The notes under the pieces were generated by a model. The model was not told where the DNA came from. It saw only the letters and a program-made list of their open reading frames with translations, and did not search any database. A program made the position numbers and the translations under genes. Shown piece by piece: positions 44,545-56,278 of a stretch of DNA of 60,000 nucleotides; positions within the stretch are counted from its first letter, which is position 1, and each line of letters opens with the position of its first letter. Source of the stretch: Takakia lepidozioides (lineage: Eukaryota; Streptophyta; Takakiopsida; Takakiales; Takakiaceae); NCBI GenBank assembly GCA_030704615.1, contig CM060731.1:43092001-43152000 (forward strand), written 5' to 3'.

Positions 44545-44730
44545 AAGAGAAACACAATGAAGGCTGATAGCTGGGAAACCCGGATCAATAATTGTTTATT
44601 CAAAGGTAAGTCTTACTAAGGGCATCAGCCTCTGACAAAGGTAGGTTCTGTCCCTTTGTGTTCCGCTCACACCGGGCGCGGGTCAATGGCCACAAGGCTA
44701 CAACAAACAACGTCTTATGAGTACATTCTC
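44545..44730 (+). mobile_element. LINE 3' end, short copy
   Basis: GGTAAGTCTTACTA (from about 44605), then GTCAG-like sequence, GACARAGGTAGGWTCTGTCC and CTTTGTGTTCC match the 3' untranslated end of the LINE fragment at 47078-47145. The flanking ATAGCTGGGAAACCCGGATC corresponds to the last codons there. Only the terminal roughly 150 bp is kept, as expected for 5'-truncated LINE insertions. Confidence 0.6.
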
Positions 44731-45640
44731 TATCTATGTCCCGTGCTGATACTGGAAGGCTATAGCAGCAGTGGCCTAATGATTGTCATACTCTGCACGA
44801 TCGATGCTATCTAGTATTAATAATACTCCTTTCCCTTCGAACCTGCTTGCTGGCTGTGATATCACTGGCTCAACCCCCCCAACCAGGTATGTCATATCAA
44901 ACGTTTGCAGGAACGATGAGGATACAGAGGCGGTCATAGCAAGGAGATGTGAAAACAGACGTGCAGGACATCGACATTGGGGTTGAATAAACGAACAGAA
45001 GAAACGACAGGCAGTGAACAAGTGACACACACAAACGCCACTGAATAGATGAAGATCAGGGATTGTGAAAGTACAGAAAGATCAGGGAGCTGCAATTTGC
45101 ACTCGAGGAACTCAACTACCAACACCTAATCCCCATTGAAGCAACGAAGCAACCTATATCTAGACAGAGCAAATGACACTGGTAACGGTAAGAGTAGAGA
45201 GACAATGGCATACGTTTGACCAGCCAAAACCAAAGAGAGAGAACGCTGACAGGGGCCTATGAATGGCAGTATCGAATTTGACCTCGGCTTCAGACTCAAG
45301 CTACTGAGTCTTCTTGTTCCGGAAATTTTCCTTTGCCATCCAGTATTCCTCATGATCCCTGCAAAGACAACACTGATGGGTCTCAGTTTGTTCTTCACAA
45401 CATGAGCCCATGTTTTTGAAAAGAGAGACAAAGAAACAATTCTCGAAACAGTCTACAATGAAAACTTCTCGAGAACATGTTCCCATGAGTGGAACAGAGA
45501 AAGGGAAAGGAGGAAAGGGAAGTGGCAAGAAAGGGTCAGCAAACTTGTCTATGTTCTCGAGAGCCTGCAATCGAAGGTGAGGAGGTCTTTGTTAGTGTAC
45601 TTGTTCTGAGCAAGGCAGCCGAAGATGGCGTTCTCGTCGT
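44731..45640. other. Interval without recognised genes
   Basis: Short frames on both strands, none with a recognisable motif. Confidence 0.3.
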
Positions 45641-46165
45641 GTATACATGTCTTGAATCTATAGTATGGCAGGCTGTTCTTACCTACCCAAGAGGCCTTGC
45701 ATGCTGCATGTCTTGGGATACTTACAAATGGCAAAGAGTGAAGCTGCAATATGTTTTGTCGTGCCCAAGAAGTTTACTTGGTTACATGCTTGAAATCTGA
45801 TTAATTGCAGGCTGGTCCTTCAAGGTACCTGTATGAACATATCCTAAATCTGTAGTAGAACAGGCTGTTCTTACCTACCCAAGGAGCTTTGCATGATGCA
45901 TGTCTTGGGGTACTTACAAATGGCAAAGAGTGAAGTTGCAATATGTTTTGTCATGCCCAAGAAGATTACTTGGTTGCATGTTTGAAATCTGATAAATTGT
46001 AGGCTGGTCCTTCAAGGTGCTTGTATAAACATACCTTGAATCTGTAGCAGGGCGCCGCTGTTCTTACCTACCCAAGGAGCCTTGCATGGTGCATGTCTTG
46101 GGCTACTTACAGGAATTTGAACATGCTGCAGCAATCTGATTTTTCAGTACACAAGATGCTTACTT
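45640..46165. repeat. Tandem repeat, about 192-bp unit, 2.7 copies
   Basis: GTTCTTACCTACCCAAG starts at 45675, 45867 and 46060, a period of 192-193 bp. Each unit also has GCATGTCTTGGG(R)TACTTACA, GGCAAAGAGTGAAG.TGCAATA and GCAGGCTGGTCCTTCAAGG. Units one and two are close; the third is degenerate past 46110. Non-coding. Confidence 0.9.
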
Positions 46166-46361
46166 ATATGCTTGTCTTGTTGTCATGACCTGTACATAAA
46201 CAAACCCCGCCCTCCCACCCTGTTTTATCATGAATGATTGGGTGAAATCAATTGGGAAGTCATGACAAGAATGGAAGTGTTAGATGGTGCCCTGTTTATG
46301 GGTTGTTTATGTCTTTAATTGACAATGACCCTAGTGGGTCTTGTCCATGTCTTGACATGAC

Positions 46362-47176
46362 ATGAGTATCTTCCCTCTCTCTCCCTCTCTTTTAAGCTCC
46401 CGACGAGATGAGTTTAAGGTCAGATGGTGGAGTCAGCTGCAGCATATGTCCAACACCAGATATCCTAAGTTAATCGACTCTATATCTTGGAAACAGGACC
46501 GCCCACCGACCTGTCAAACACTGGCACTAGAAGACAGTAGAAGAGATTCTCAAGGACTCGAACCGCAAATCTTCACCCTGCTGGATAAATATGACTTAGA
46601 GGCTCTAGTGTCCAACCATGTCTGTTGCCATGAGATTGTGAAAATGAAGTTAGGCAAAAAACTTCCCTGAACTTGTTTCCAGTCTATGACATGGGGGAGG
46701 ACGTCTTGGATGACCTAAAGGGTCTACCCACTTTCGACACTAAACTGAAATTTAAACTCGGGGCGGGAAGCCTTCATTTGATAAGCAAACAGAAGCAAAG
46801 AGGAAAGGGAGAGTGCAATTGCCCGTTGTGTGGGCAACCTGAAGACATTATTCATTTTCTGATACACTGTCCGGGGTTCTCTCACCAAAGAGACGCTCTC
46901 TTCAAATCTATCAAGGGAATTGTGCATGTACCTCTGTTTACTAACTTTGAAAGTGTCGAGGCTGAGCCAAAAGCCCAGCCCCTTCTGAGGCCTAGTTTTT
47001 GGGCAATTCACATACAACAGATTGATGCTTGTGTGAAGGGATTTGTAGAGGATATATGGAAAACCTAGATTATTCTATATATGAAGGTAAGTCTTACTAC
47101 CAACGTCAGCCCCCGACAGAGGTAGGATCTGTCCCTTTTGTCTCCCCAAGAGAGGGGGCAACAAAGAAAAAAAAAA
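46362..47176 (+). mobile_element. LINE (non-LTR retrotransposon) 3' part
   Basis: Two overlapping frames (46362-46670 and 46673-47068) cover the post-RT region: RRDEFKVRWWSQLQHMSNTR, then the terminal zinc-binding motif CPLCGQPEDIIHFLIHCPGF (C-x2-C...H...C), a hallmark of many LINE reverse transcriptases. One frameshift separates them near 46670. The ORF ends at TAG about 47066. The 3' UTR has GTAAGTCTTACTA and CGACAGAGGTAGGATCTGTC, then GGGGGCAACAAAGAAAAAA and an A-run followed by G-run. The 5' part is missing. Confidence 0.75.
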
Positions 47177-47309
47177 AAACGGGGGGGGGTCACTCCCCCC
47201 ACCTTCTTTTCTTTTATTTGTTGCCCCTGATGTCTCCCTCTCACTCTCTCTCTCTCCCTCTCTCTCCCTCCCTCCTTGGAATTGGCCGGTTTTATCAGTT
47301 TTTTTCCTG

Positions 47310-47910
47310 TTTTTCCATCTATACCGGATGGAATCTAAACAGTGTTTTCACCCGCCCTATAACAATTTTTTATCCATACCGGATGAATTACCTGGGTGGA
47401 CACTACTCTAAACTGAGTCTATGATTTTTTCATTCCTCTTTTATTGACTTTCATCCATACCAGATGAGTGAGATTGAGGAATTACCTCTGTAGGGGTTGC
47501 CACTGGCATCCTATATTTAATTTTTTCCATGATGAAAAATACCGGGATATTAATTCGTTTATTCCTCTTTCATGGCTTTTTTCCGTACTGGATGAGGCAT
47601 TTTTTTTGGGATGTTGAATTACCTGTAAGGATGTGAAACCGTAGCCTTGGATATTATGTATTGTTTTTCCATCCTACTGACGAACCTTCTCCATCTGGAT
47701 GAACTTACTAACTTTTTCATCAGAACCGGATGAAATATGCAGCCTATGATGGCCCTGGACTGTTGTTTAATAATTAATTACGGCTAATTAAGGAATGAAA
47801 CCCTTACCCCTACCCTATAACCTACTGTTTAAACCTAGCTAACGGATGACATCCGTCGGGTTTCGAAAAAAGTAGTGTTGATTACTCATCCTGCACGGAT
47901 GAAAAATCGG
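47310..47910. repeat. Interspersed CATCCATACCGGATGA hairpin motifs
   Basis: Variants occur near 47315 (CCATCTATACCGGATGG), 47371 (ATCCATACCGGATGAA), 47451 (CATCCATACCAGATGA), 47583 (CCGTACTGGATGA), 47690 (CCATCTGGATGAAC), 47720 (CATCAGAACCGGATGAAA) and 47890. The arms CATCC/GGATG are complementary, separated by about five bases. Most are followed by A/T-rich text of 40-110 bp. No coding frame is kept. Confidence 0.6.
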
Positions 47911-49803
47911 GCATGGCCCTAGTGTGTCTCTCCTGCCGTCAGCAGCACTCCTCGTGCTTCTGAGCTCGCGGGGTGAGAGTTATGGCATCTGCATTTTGCT
48001 GCTACCTTGTGTGCTTTCGTATCCATGCTGGACGAGCTCCTGGGGATGCGCAATGGCGGCGTTTTGTCTCTTCTCATAGGCGGGAGACAATGCTGTGAAT
48101 GCATCGTCTCTTTCCTTCCTTTGGCTTTTATGTTTCGCGGCAGCGCTCGTGTTGGGAAGTATCTCTCTCTCCCTTCTTAAACCTAGTAAGGATACTTATA
48201 TGCTTCACTTCTCCTTAACTGTGCTGGAGGTGGCTTGCTGGTGGCGATGGCGCACAATTATCTTCCCTCATCGCACAAGGTGCTTTTGGTGATTAGGGTT
48301 CCTTTTGCTTTATGTCTTTCTCTCTTGTTTTTGAGGTTCTTAGTTGACATCGATGACAAGTGTGGGGGTCTGTAATTCACCTGGGGTTCCACAATCCTCA
48401 CTAACCTGTTGGTTTTTGTGGGGGCTTGTGATGGGACCAGGTGAGGGTCCCTACTTGCTTTGAATTCTCTTGAGCTTGCAGATACGGATGTGGGCAACGG
48501 GAACCTAGTGTGTATGGCGTCTTTACTTGGTTGCTGCCTGCAGCCCCGATTTCGGCCCGCCCGCTCCTGGTTTGGCATGCTGATGCTTATTTTACCTTGT
48601 CTTGAATCTTTGACAGCATTGCCTGTGGATTATTAAGCTAGGTACTGTTCTGGCCTTAAAGAGGAGTTATGGTTTATGGGTAAGGCATCAAAGGCTGTTT
48701 GGTTCCAAGGAAGATGAGGCCCTGTTTTTAAAGATGGCAGCCTGATAAGGCAATAACAGGCCTCTTTCAGGCCTGGATTTGGTGTGGAATGGATCAGCAT
48801 AGTGAGATTTTATTTGCAAAACCTGGCATGAACCTCTTGGAAAACAGTGTTGGTGCTCCGAAGAGATGCTCTAGTAGCCCAGTTCATAACAACCAAATTT
48901 GTGAGATAATCTTCTGATCAAAGCGAGCAGACCAATCAACTCACCCCAAAAGGTTGCTAACTGGATAGTCAGGATCACTAGCCTTTGAATCTCGTAGTGG
49001 TTCTTCTCTACACAGTTCCGAGGAGTTGTAGCACTTTCAAAAGCTCAGTTCACCCTCTAGCTACACATGGCGACATGACATGCAGGCAACTACGCTAACT
49101 TGTCTATCATATATCAAAATTCCTGCAGAGGTGCGAGCTTAATATCGTAACTACCAAGCACTTGCATGGTAGTTGCATGTCCTCACCATGAAGGTCATGT
49201 TGTAGGTGGACGTGGGACGGGGTTGGGGTTTTGGCCGCCCGTTCGATCCTCAACTGTGCTCGTGATTAACACATATGTCTACAGAGACGTCAGGCTACTT
49301 ATATCCTCGGATAGTGGGTGATGCAAACTGAGTAAATGCTTAGTTGCAGTGGTGGGAATCAAAGCCCCAATTTTACGCGCGGATGCCTTCGTAACGCTAG
49401 GATGACTTGCAGGGGAGGCACCTATTGCCGCGAAATTCGGTGGAACGGCGTTTTTCTCCTTTGTTTCTCTCCCTTTTGCTCTCTCTCATCACAGTTTCTG
49501 AGACGGGTTTTCAGCCAACAAAAGTTCTGTGAAGAAGATGCATTCACAACCGCATGGAGTGTTCGCTTAAGGGAAAGTGGCAAGCTTTATTGAAGTGGAC
49601 CAAATGGCAATGTCGACCTCGGTGATAGCTAAACAAGTGGCCTACAAAGTTTCAGTGTCAGTTGCAATGTAGTAACAATCACTGGCTGATCTAGTTTGTG
49701 CATCCAGATTGCGTGGAACTTGGATTGACTGTTTCTAGACTGACTATCTAGGCCCTGCCCATCGGATAATCCTATTATGGGGGAACGTTATCTGCCTGCG
49801 CCG
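47911..49803. other. Interval without recognised genes
   Basis: Several short frames, none convincing. This includes the 3' flank of the TAR pseudogene on the minus strand. Confidence 0.3.
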
Positions 49804-51520
49804 TCAATGTAGGGAGGCAAGCCTTTGCATCAAGGCGTCAAATGCAGGCTGGCGATCCACCATGCTCACCCTGCAATACTATGCGGAGACACCAAAAGCT
49901 TCTCCACCTCGCGTAAGAATGCCTGCTCGGAGGAGGGCCTTCCGGCAGTCTTCCTCCTCCTCGCTCTTCAGCCATAGAAATGCTGCCAGAACACATCACA
50001 GCACGGTGTAAGAGTTACTCATTTCTTATAGAAATCATGCAGTTTAAAACAGAACAGTTTCACTCTCAGTGTTCCAAGTACCTGGATTGCTGGAGAACGT
50101 GGTCCCCATGAAGGTACAGTAGGCAGGCGAGGAGAAGTCAGGGATAGTAAATTTTGCGTTGCCATGTAATGCAGATCGAATTGCCGTCCAACGAGCCTCC
50201 ATCACCTCCCTGCCAAAATGGAAAAAAAGATTTTCCTTGGCTGAAGAAGATGAGTCTCCGCTGTCCCAGGTGAGGTTCTCGTAAGGAGGCCCGCTTAAGC
50301 CCGACTGCTGGTAACCACTCAGAATTGCTCGAATCATTGTAGTCGCACAAATCTAAGAGTCTTGAGATACACCAAGTGTATTCACCTCAACAAACCTGGC
50401 CATCTTCTTAGACACCTGAGGGGATTGCACAAGAGCCCACCTACAAAACGAACAACCTGTCTCAGAGATGTTGTCCATGCAGGAGCATACCAAGGTAACA
50501 GCTTGTAAAACAAATGTTGTGCAGGACTTCCTACATCCGATCTAGGCATGTCTAGACTTGTGTAAGCAGACTAGAATCAAACAACATTTGTCTCAAGATG
50601 CTCAGACTGTAAGTGAATTGCTTAGAGGTCATACCCAATGCGCGATCCAGCATGTCCTGTGCACTTGGAAAGTGTGAAAAGCATTACGTCGTGATCTTTT
50701 GCACCCGTGATTGGTGTGTACGTAGGCCAGTAATAAGCCAGGTCATGAATCACTGACCCGCCAGAAGCTGTCACCTTCAAAGCTTCGCGTATTGTTCCAT
50801 CAGGATTGTTGGGAGACGTAACCACCTCAATGTACGCATCATCCTCTGACTTCTGCGAGAAGGTTCTTGCGTCGCCGCCCCACTTAAAGAGACCAGACCT
50901 CAAAAAATCGACCTGTGCCGGATACGCCTGCTTGATGGGTCGATCAACAACACATGAAAAATACACTTAGATCATCTGCATTGACAAGATAGAGCCACTG
51001 TTCTACAGATCCTTTTACTCCATGACTGGTAGTACAATACGCGTGAAGTCTGAACGAAATTTTTGAGAGACAATGCCTGAGCCTCACGAAGCAGGAAACT
51101 TGATAACAGATCTTTAATCACTGGCTGCAGTTGAAGGTGAGAGGCCAGCATTTCAGGTACACTCATATAATACAATATATTGATGAGTTTAAAACGAATC
51201 GTACGGAGTGATATGGAGCAGCAGCAATCACTGGTGTTGGAAACGTTTCTTCCGGATTTGACAAAGCGTAAATTGCAGCTAGGAAAAGGTGGGTCGATCC
51301 CGTCCCGACAATAAGAATTTTATCTTTCACAATGGCGTTGCCAACAAGATTATGCAAATCCCTAATTGCATCGTCAAGATCTGCATGGACAAACCAGATG
51401 CCTGCATTGTTGTATCCCTTGTTCTCCGCAAAGTAGCTCATGCGATCACTGGCTCGGGTCAGACGCTCCTGGTCGACTCCTACATAATCCCAGTAGGACT
51501 TGAACATAGTGGGATCCCCA
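49804..51520 (-). pseudogene. TAR: Tryptophan aminotransferase-related (TAA1/TAR, alliinase-C fold), two in-frame TAG, first exon missing
   Basis: Four minus-strand exons with correct GT-AG borders and matching phases: 51520-51205, 50927-50635, 50440-50082 and 49982-49804. They encode [79 protein letters not shown] (the PLP lysine is in SKxTGHAG), FHFGREVMEARW and YCRVSMVDR. This family converts L-Trp to indole-3-pyruvate in auxin synthesis, and the core residues are kept. TAG at 50355-50353 lies where relatives have Gln (SQDS-ICATT), and TAG at 49881-49879 where they have Lys (GVSA-YCRVSM). The exon encoding the residues before GDP (xxx|T GGG GAT) was not found before the NUDX14-like gene. 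It is probably a pseudogene; if expressed it would end early. Confidence 0.8.
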
Positions 51521-52321
51521 CTGGAATATAAACATGCGATCATTGTCAGTCTTATTTAAAAATCTAAAATTGAGCAAAGCGCCACTGTAGTTCAGAAGCA
51601 AGCTGCAAACCGAAATAGTGCAATACATGTAAATTAGCAAGCTAGTGCCACAATACGTTCCAAATTACAGTTGGAGATATTACGAAGACATCATCGTGCA
51701 GTTTCCTGCAAACACACGTAGAGATTTTGTAGATGGAAAAATTAAAGGAGTACACAGGCTGTTTACAGCCATGCACTTGCAGAGAAGTCTACGGGTCCTG
51801 ATGCCGAGTCAGATCTGCATACGTCCCAAGTCTACCACTTTAGCTATGAAGTATTGACAAACCAAACTCAACCAGTATGATAGATCGACTGTTATTTTGT
51901 TTAGTAGGTGGATTGAGATCAATGAACCATGCTTCGAGCTTACCATCTGTGTTTTTCTTCTACTGTTCCCCCCCCCCCTCTCTCTCCCCCACTGTTTTCC
52001 TTTTTCCTCATGTGTTAAAATAGCAGATCCAGCAGTACTTCTGAGATCCTGATAGCCAGCACTTAAAATCATTTATGAATCCCCTGTCCCAGGTGTAAAA
52101 ATCCCACAGGTCGCAAAAAACAGAACAGTAAATATACCTCTTCACCCCACCAAACGGAACAGAACTATAGCTTCATCCATGCACCTGTTGGGTGTCTGTA
52201 GGACATAATAAGGTGACCAGTTCTCACTTTCTTGCACTCTTCAACTTTCCAACCAAAAACTTTGTTGACAAAGGAAAGTGCTTTGAACTCCACAATGACA
52301 CACAATCTGAATGCACAGACT
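51521..52321. other. Spacer between TAR and NUDX14-like genes
   Basis: I searched the minus strand for a TAR first exon (a NLDH-type end before GDP) and found none. A CT-rich tract (CCCCCCCCCCTCTCTCTCCCC) lies near 51970. Otherwise featureless. Confidence 0.4.
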
Positions 52322-54896
52322 CTAATGAGGCAGCACATTAGGAGCAGGCGGAAGAAGGTTCAACTGTAAAGCCATCTCATAAATGGCAATGGCAGCCAAA
52401 GCCTTGGAGTCAGGTGTGGAGCGCCAAAGGGTGTGGTAAGGTACTATGTGCACCTTGATCAGCTCTCCATGCTCCTGCAGGCCTGTCTGTTGTCCTTGTA
52501 ATGATTCTATCACCTGCCAAAATATGTTCAATCTAAGGGGTCATCACACTACATTGCTACTTTAAAATATTGTTTCAGCAGCATATAAGTACTTAGTTCT
52601 GCCTGTTCGCATCAACCACTGATTTTTACACCAACAAGCTGGAGAAATGAGTCCATAACATGCAAACAAACAGTTATGGCAATGTGACAATTCATTGCAG
52701 AACAAAAAAAGACCATTCAACATAGACTCTAATACTTCAATGAGAACATCCAAAAGAAACTTAATAGAGTGAATGGGAAGTGCTGAATGCTTAGGACGAG
52801 GCGCCATTCTCTCTCAACTCAGGCAGCTGGTCAGTGGTTTACTACCAAAATGGGCTGTATCCTTCAGTAGTGAAATTAAGATCTCCTCTTTGGCTGCAAA
52901 TCTGTGAGTGATGATTCATTGGATCATCATTCCTTTATTCTCTGATGCTGGCATCATACATTCCATGACCCACTAGTAATCAGGGAATATGCAACTGAAA
53001 AATCCAGTACTCTTGATCATACAACCTGCATAGAGGGTACTAATACCGACTGAAAAGTAACCTGCAAGGAAGGCTTTGTTGATTAAGGAGGCCCAGAGGG
53101 CTCATAGCACAGTGGTGAACTCTTTAGCCAAATTGTGGCATTGAGCACAAATTGAGCACACACAAAGTAGGATTCTGCAAATTGTGACTCACCTTTTGGT
53201 CAACCTGACTGCGATACAAAAGCAATGAAAGATCTTCATCACTTCCACCCTGTTTGATACACAAAACCACGAAGTCAAAACAATATACAGCTGTGACATG
53301 GATCTAGACAAAACAAGAAAGGTCAGCACGCCATACAACACAAACACTAACTTTCTCTCTTTTTCATTTTGTCAGCCAGCCACTTCCACTTGTCAGCCCA
53401 ATACCAAGCTGAGCGTTAACATATAGGAGATTGAAGAACCCTTGCCACCTGCCAAATAATGGCTTGGCCGTACCAAGAAAAGGTTGACGCCTGCCACAGC
53501 GAGCATAGTCTCTTCACCCGAAGGACTACTGCCTTCAGTTTGGAAGGTGCACACCTTCTAAGGGCCGTGACCGGCAGTTGCCCAAAATTCCCCCAAGGAC
53601 TCGAACGACCCCAGATACCCACACATTAGGTATCCTTTTATAGCTGGGTTGGCTATAATGGGTGACAACCAACAGCTTTGAACTAAAGATCGCTCGTTCG
53701 ACGATCTTGTACCATTGGCCAGAGCATACTGAGAGCAGAGAGAGTTGAACACACGAAGCCATATCAAAGAGGATAGAAGATACCGGTGAGGGGAACATTT
53801 TGCGACCAGTTGACTCGTCCAACAGAGCTGTAAGATCAACAAGCTCTGAAGTTTTGATGTGAATGCCCACTTCTTCGTCCACCTACTGAGTCCCAAGTCC
53901 CAACCAAAGTACTTCATCACCCACCTTGCAGACTTTAAATTCTAACCAGTAAGATTCGTGGAAAAGAAGGACAGCAGTCTGTGGGGAGGAAACAAAAGAA
54001 CACCTTACCTCTCGGGCAGCGGTTCCAACAAAGTCCCCGGCATCATCATCCAGCATGCCAGCAGGAAGCTCCAGTCTGGTCCGCCCTACTGGAACCCTTG
54101 CCTGTGCACAGGAGTTGAAAACATTATCATTCAAGTACAACTTTTTGCATTTGTCGACATCATCAAGATTAACATGACACAAAACCCCTCCTGGTGGCCT
54201 TAATTAAAAGATCGCCGCAAGGATCCCAAATTACAGCTCCCATTCTGCCATAGAACCTTATCAGATGGATGAAAATCTTGTTACGGATCTACCACAGCTC
54301 TGATAATCCACCCCATATGCAACATTGTGGTTTACCCTAACCCTAAATGTAAATTGAGCTGAGCAGACCTGTTCAGTGAGAACTGCATACTTCTCGCACT
54401 CACACTCCAAGAGCATCAAAATGCCAACAGCTCCACCCCTTGCAAATACTATGCCTGGCAACTGGTTCCCCACCACAAAATATGAGAGGTGCTAGAATCA
54501 AAAGTTCTGGAAAATTTAATACTACGCGTGATATTAACCAGACTTGTTGTAACTCTAGGGCTACACTAGCAGGGCTGTAGTCAACAATATGCTTCCTAAT
54601 GTGATGTAATCTTGAAACTCAACTTATCCTTTTAAGCATATGTCATTAGCTCTATTGGAGAGTAACTTCAACCTTACTGCTCCTTTAAACCCAACACAAA
54701 TTCCAAGAGGGAGGGACCATGTGCGTGAGGGTTCCTCCAAGTCAATGTTCACAGGGAACAGTCCACAGGAATTCTGTATACTCGTATATTCTACATCACC
54801 ATAATCCAAAGAGATTACCTTAGCACCTGTCTCATCATCCACCACCTCAGCTTTGAACTTAACAAAGCCCACGCACTGCCCGAACATGTCTACACT
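52322..54896 (-). CDS. NUDX14: Nudix hydrolase, AtNUDX14-like (ADP-sugar diphosphatase family), 5' partial
   Basis: Six minus-strand exons, all joined in phase 0: 54896-54819 (SVDMFGQCVGFVKFKAEVVD), 54461-54369 (LPGIVFARGGAVGILMLLE, ending KYAVLTEQ), 54101-54009 (RVPVGRTRLELPAGMLDDDA, ending GTAARE), 53882-53784 (VDEEVGIHIKTSELVDLTAL), 53249-53193 (GGSDEDLSLLLYRSQVDQK) and 52513-52322 (GLQEHGELIKVHIVPYHTLW, ending NVLPH, TAG). The Nudix box is G-MLDDD...AAREVDEEVGI, split by an intron at ARE|V as a REVxEExG core. In Arabidopsis this family hydrolyses ADP-sugars in the plastid (established). The first exons, including the transit peptide, were not found: upstream of 54896 the frame meets TGA at 54936-54938. 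A related-looking DYIKECFESLDPSSTQG frame at 54990-54940 may be the decayed previous exon. The recognised part has no lesion. Confidence 0.85.
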
Positions 54897-55236
54897 CTGC
54901 TCCTCAAACATCACACCACAAAGCCCTTCATAGAGTCAAATCCCTTGAGTACTTGAAGGGTCCAAGGATTCAAAGCACTCCTTGATATAATCTGCAAGGC
55001 AAAAATAGTCTGGGCCCCCATGGAAGGCTTCCTGCATGTTTAACTAGAGAGCACATTGCCAGAGTGGACGCGATGCTCTCTAGGGTGATGTTAATGTCTC
55101 GAGTCAATACTTCATTAACAATGTAACTACATTGCCATTGGCTACACATGCACCACAAACCATATCACAGGGAATAAACTTCTCACAAGGCCCACACCCT
55201 TAAGGAAAGATTTCAGCCACAGGGAACAATCAACCA
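54897..55236. other. 5' region of NUDX14-like gene
   Basis: May hold one decayed upstream exon (54990-54940, minus strand, following a TTGCAG acceptor). The rest is unassigned. Confidence 0.3.
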
Positions 55237-55653
55237 TTAATCTGTCTGCATGTAGCTATCGAGATCGGATACAACATCATCAAAACCCAAGGAGCAGGCT
55301 ACGATACAGGGAACAAATGTAGCATAATCACCGTACCCTTCAGATACATGCTGCAAGCCAACCAGGTTGTGGACATGGTGGTAATCTGAAAAGTGGAAAC
55401 CATGCGCATACCTGGATGAGGACTCGGCGAAGAGAGCACCGGGCTCCCCCTGCGGCACACAGGGATGCCGCCTTTTCTGCATATTCATCATCACGGGATC
55501 TGCTGCTATCAGGTCATGATCCATTTGCTGGATCGTGGCATTGCCTTTCTGCAAATTCAACGCAGTATGATAGCACCCCGCAGAGAGTATCTCGACATCT
55601 GCCCGAGCATCTCGGCCTGTATTATCTACATAATCCGTCGCTCCTCGTAACAC
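55237..55653 (-). CDS. Unidentified protein fragment, coding-like
   Basis: A 138-codon minus-strand frame has protein-like composition: ATDYVDNTGRDARADVEILS, then HDLIAADPVMMNMQKRRHPC, GFHFSDYHHVHNLVGLQHVS and YATFVPCIVACSLGFDDVVS. I do not recognise it. It ends SYMQTD with TGA at 55237. It lies between the NUDX14-like gene and the assembly gap and could be the last exon of a host gene whose other exons are in or beyond the gap. No lesion was seen. Confidence 0.4.
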   Translation of the reverse strand: MLRGATDYVDNTGRDARADVEILSAGCYHTALNLQKGNATIQQMDHDLIAADPVMMNMQKRRHPCVPQGEPGALFAESSSRYAHGFHFSDYHHVHNLVGLQHVSEGYGDYATFVPCIVACSLGFDDVVSDLDSYMQTD

Positions 55654-55777
55654 ATAGGCAGATCCAGGGTTTCAATCCAGTTTCACAAAAGACGCTGAAA
55701 CATCCCCTGTCCCAGATAATCTTTCCTGGAGTCATTTTGATAAGATTCTCACTGTACCAGAATGGTACAAGAGTCCC

Positions 55778-56277
55778 NNNNNNNNNNNNNNNNNNNNNNN
55801 NNNNNNNNNNNNNNNNNNNNNNNNNNNNNNNNNNNNNNNNNNNNNNNNNNNNNNNNNNNNNNNNNNNNNNNNNNNNNNNNNNNNNNNNNNNNNNNNNNNN
55901 NNNNNNNNNNNNNNNNNNNNNNNNNNNNNNNNNNNNNNNNNNNNNNNNNNNNNNNNNNNNNNNNNNNNNNNNNNNNNNNNNNNNNNNNNNNNNNNNNNNN
56001 NNNNNNNNNNNNNNNNNNNNNNNNNNNNNNNNNNNNNNNNNNNNNNNNNNNNNNNNNNNNNNNNNNNNNNNNNNNNNNNNNNNNNNNNNNNNNNNNNNNN
56101 NNNNNNNNNNNNNNNNNNNNNNNNNNNNNNNNNNNNNNNNNNNNNNNNNNNNNNNNNNNNNNNNNNNNNNNNNNNNNNNNNNNNNNNNNNNNNNNNNNNN
56201 NNNNNNNNNNNNNNNNNNNNNNNNNNNNNNNNNNNNNNNNNNNNNNNNNNNNNNNNNNNNNNNNNNNNNNNNNNNNN
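55778..56277. other. Assembly gap (500 N)
   Basis: A run of exactly 500 unknown bases, a conventional scaffold gap size, so the true distance is unknown. It removes the N-terminus and 5' flank of MULE copy 2. Confidence 0.95.
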
Positions 56278-56278
56278 T

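Noticed and set aside
272-50355. TAG reassigned as a sense codon
   Set aside because: TAG replaces several different residues (Gln, Trp, Lys and others), and at least two recognisable genes here end at TAG, so decay is simpler.
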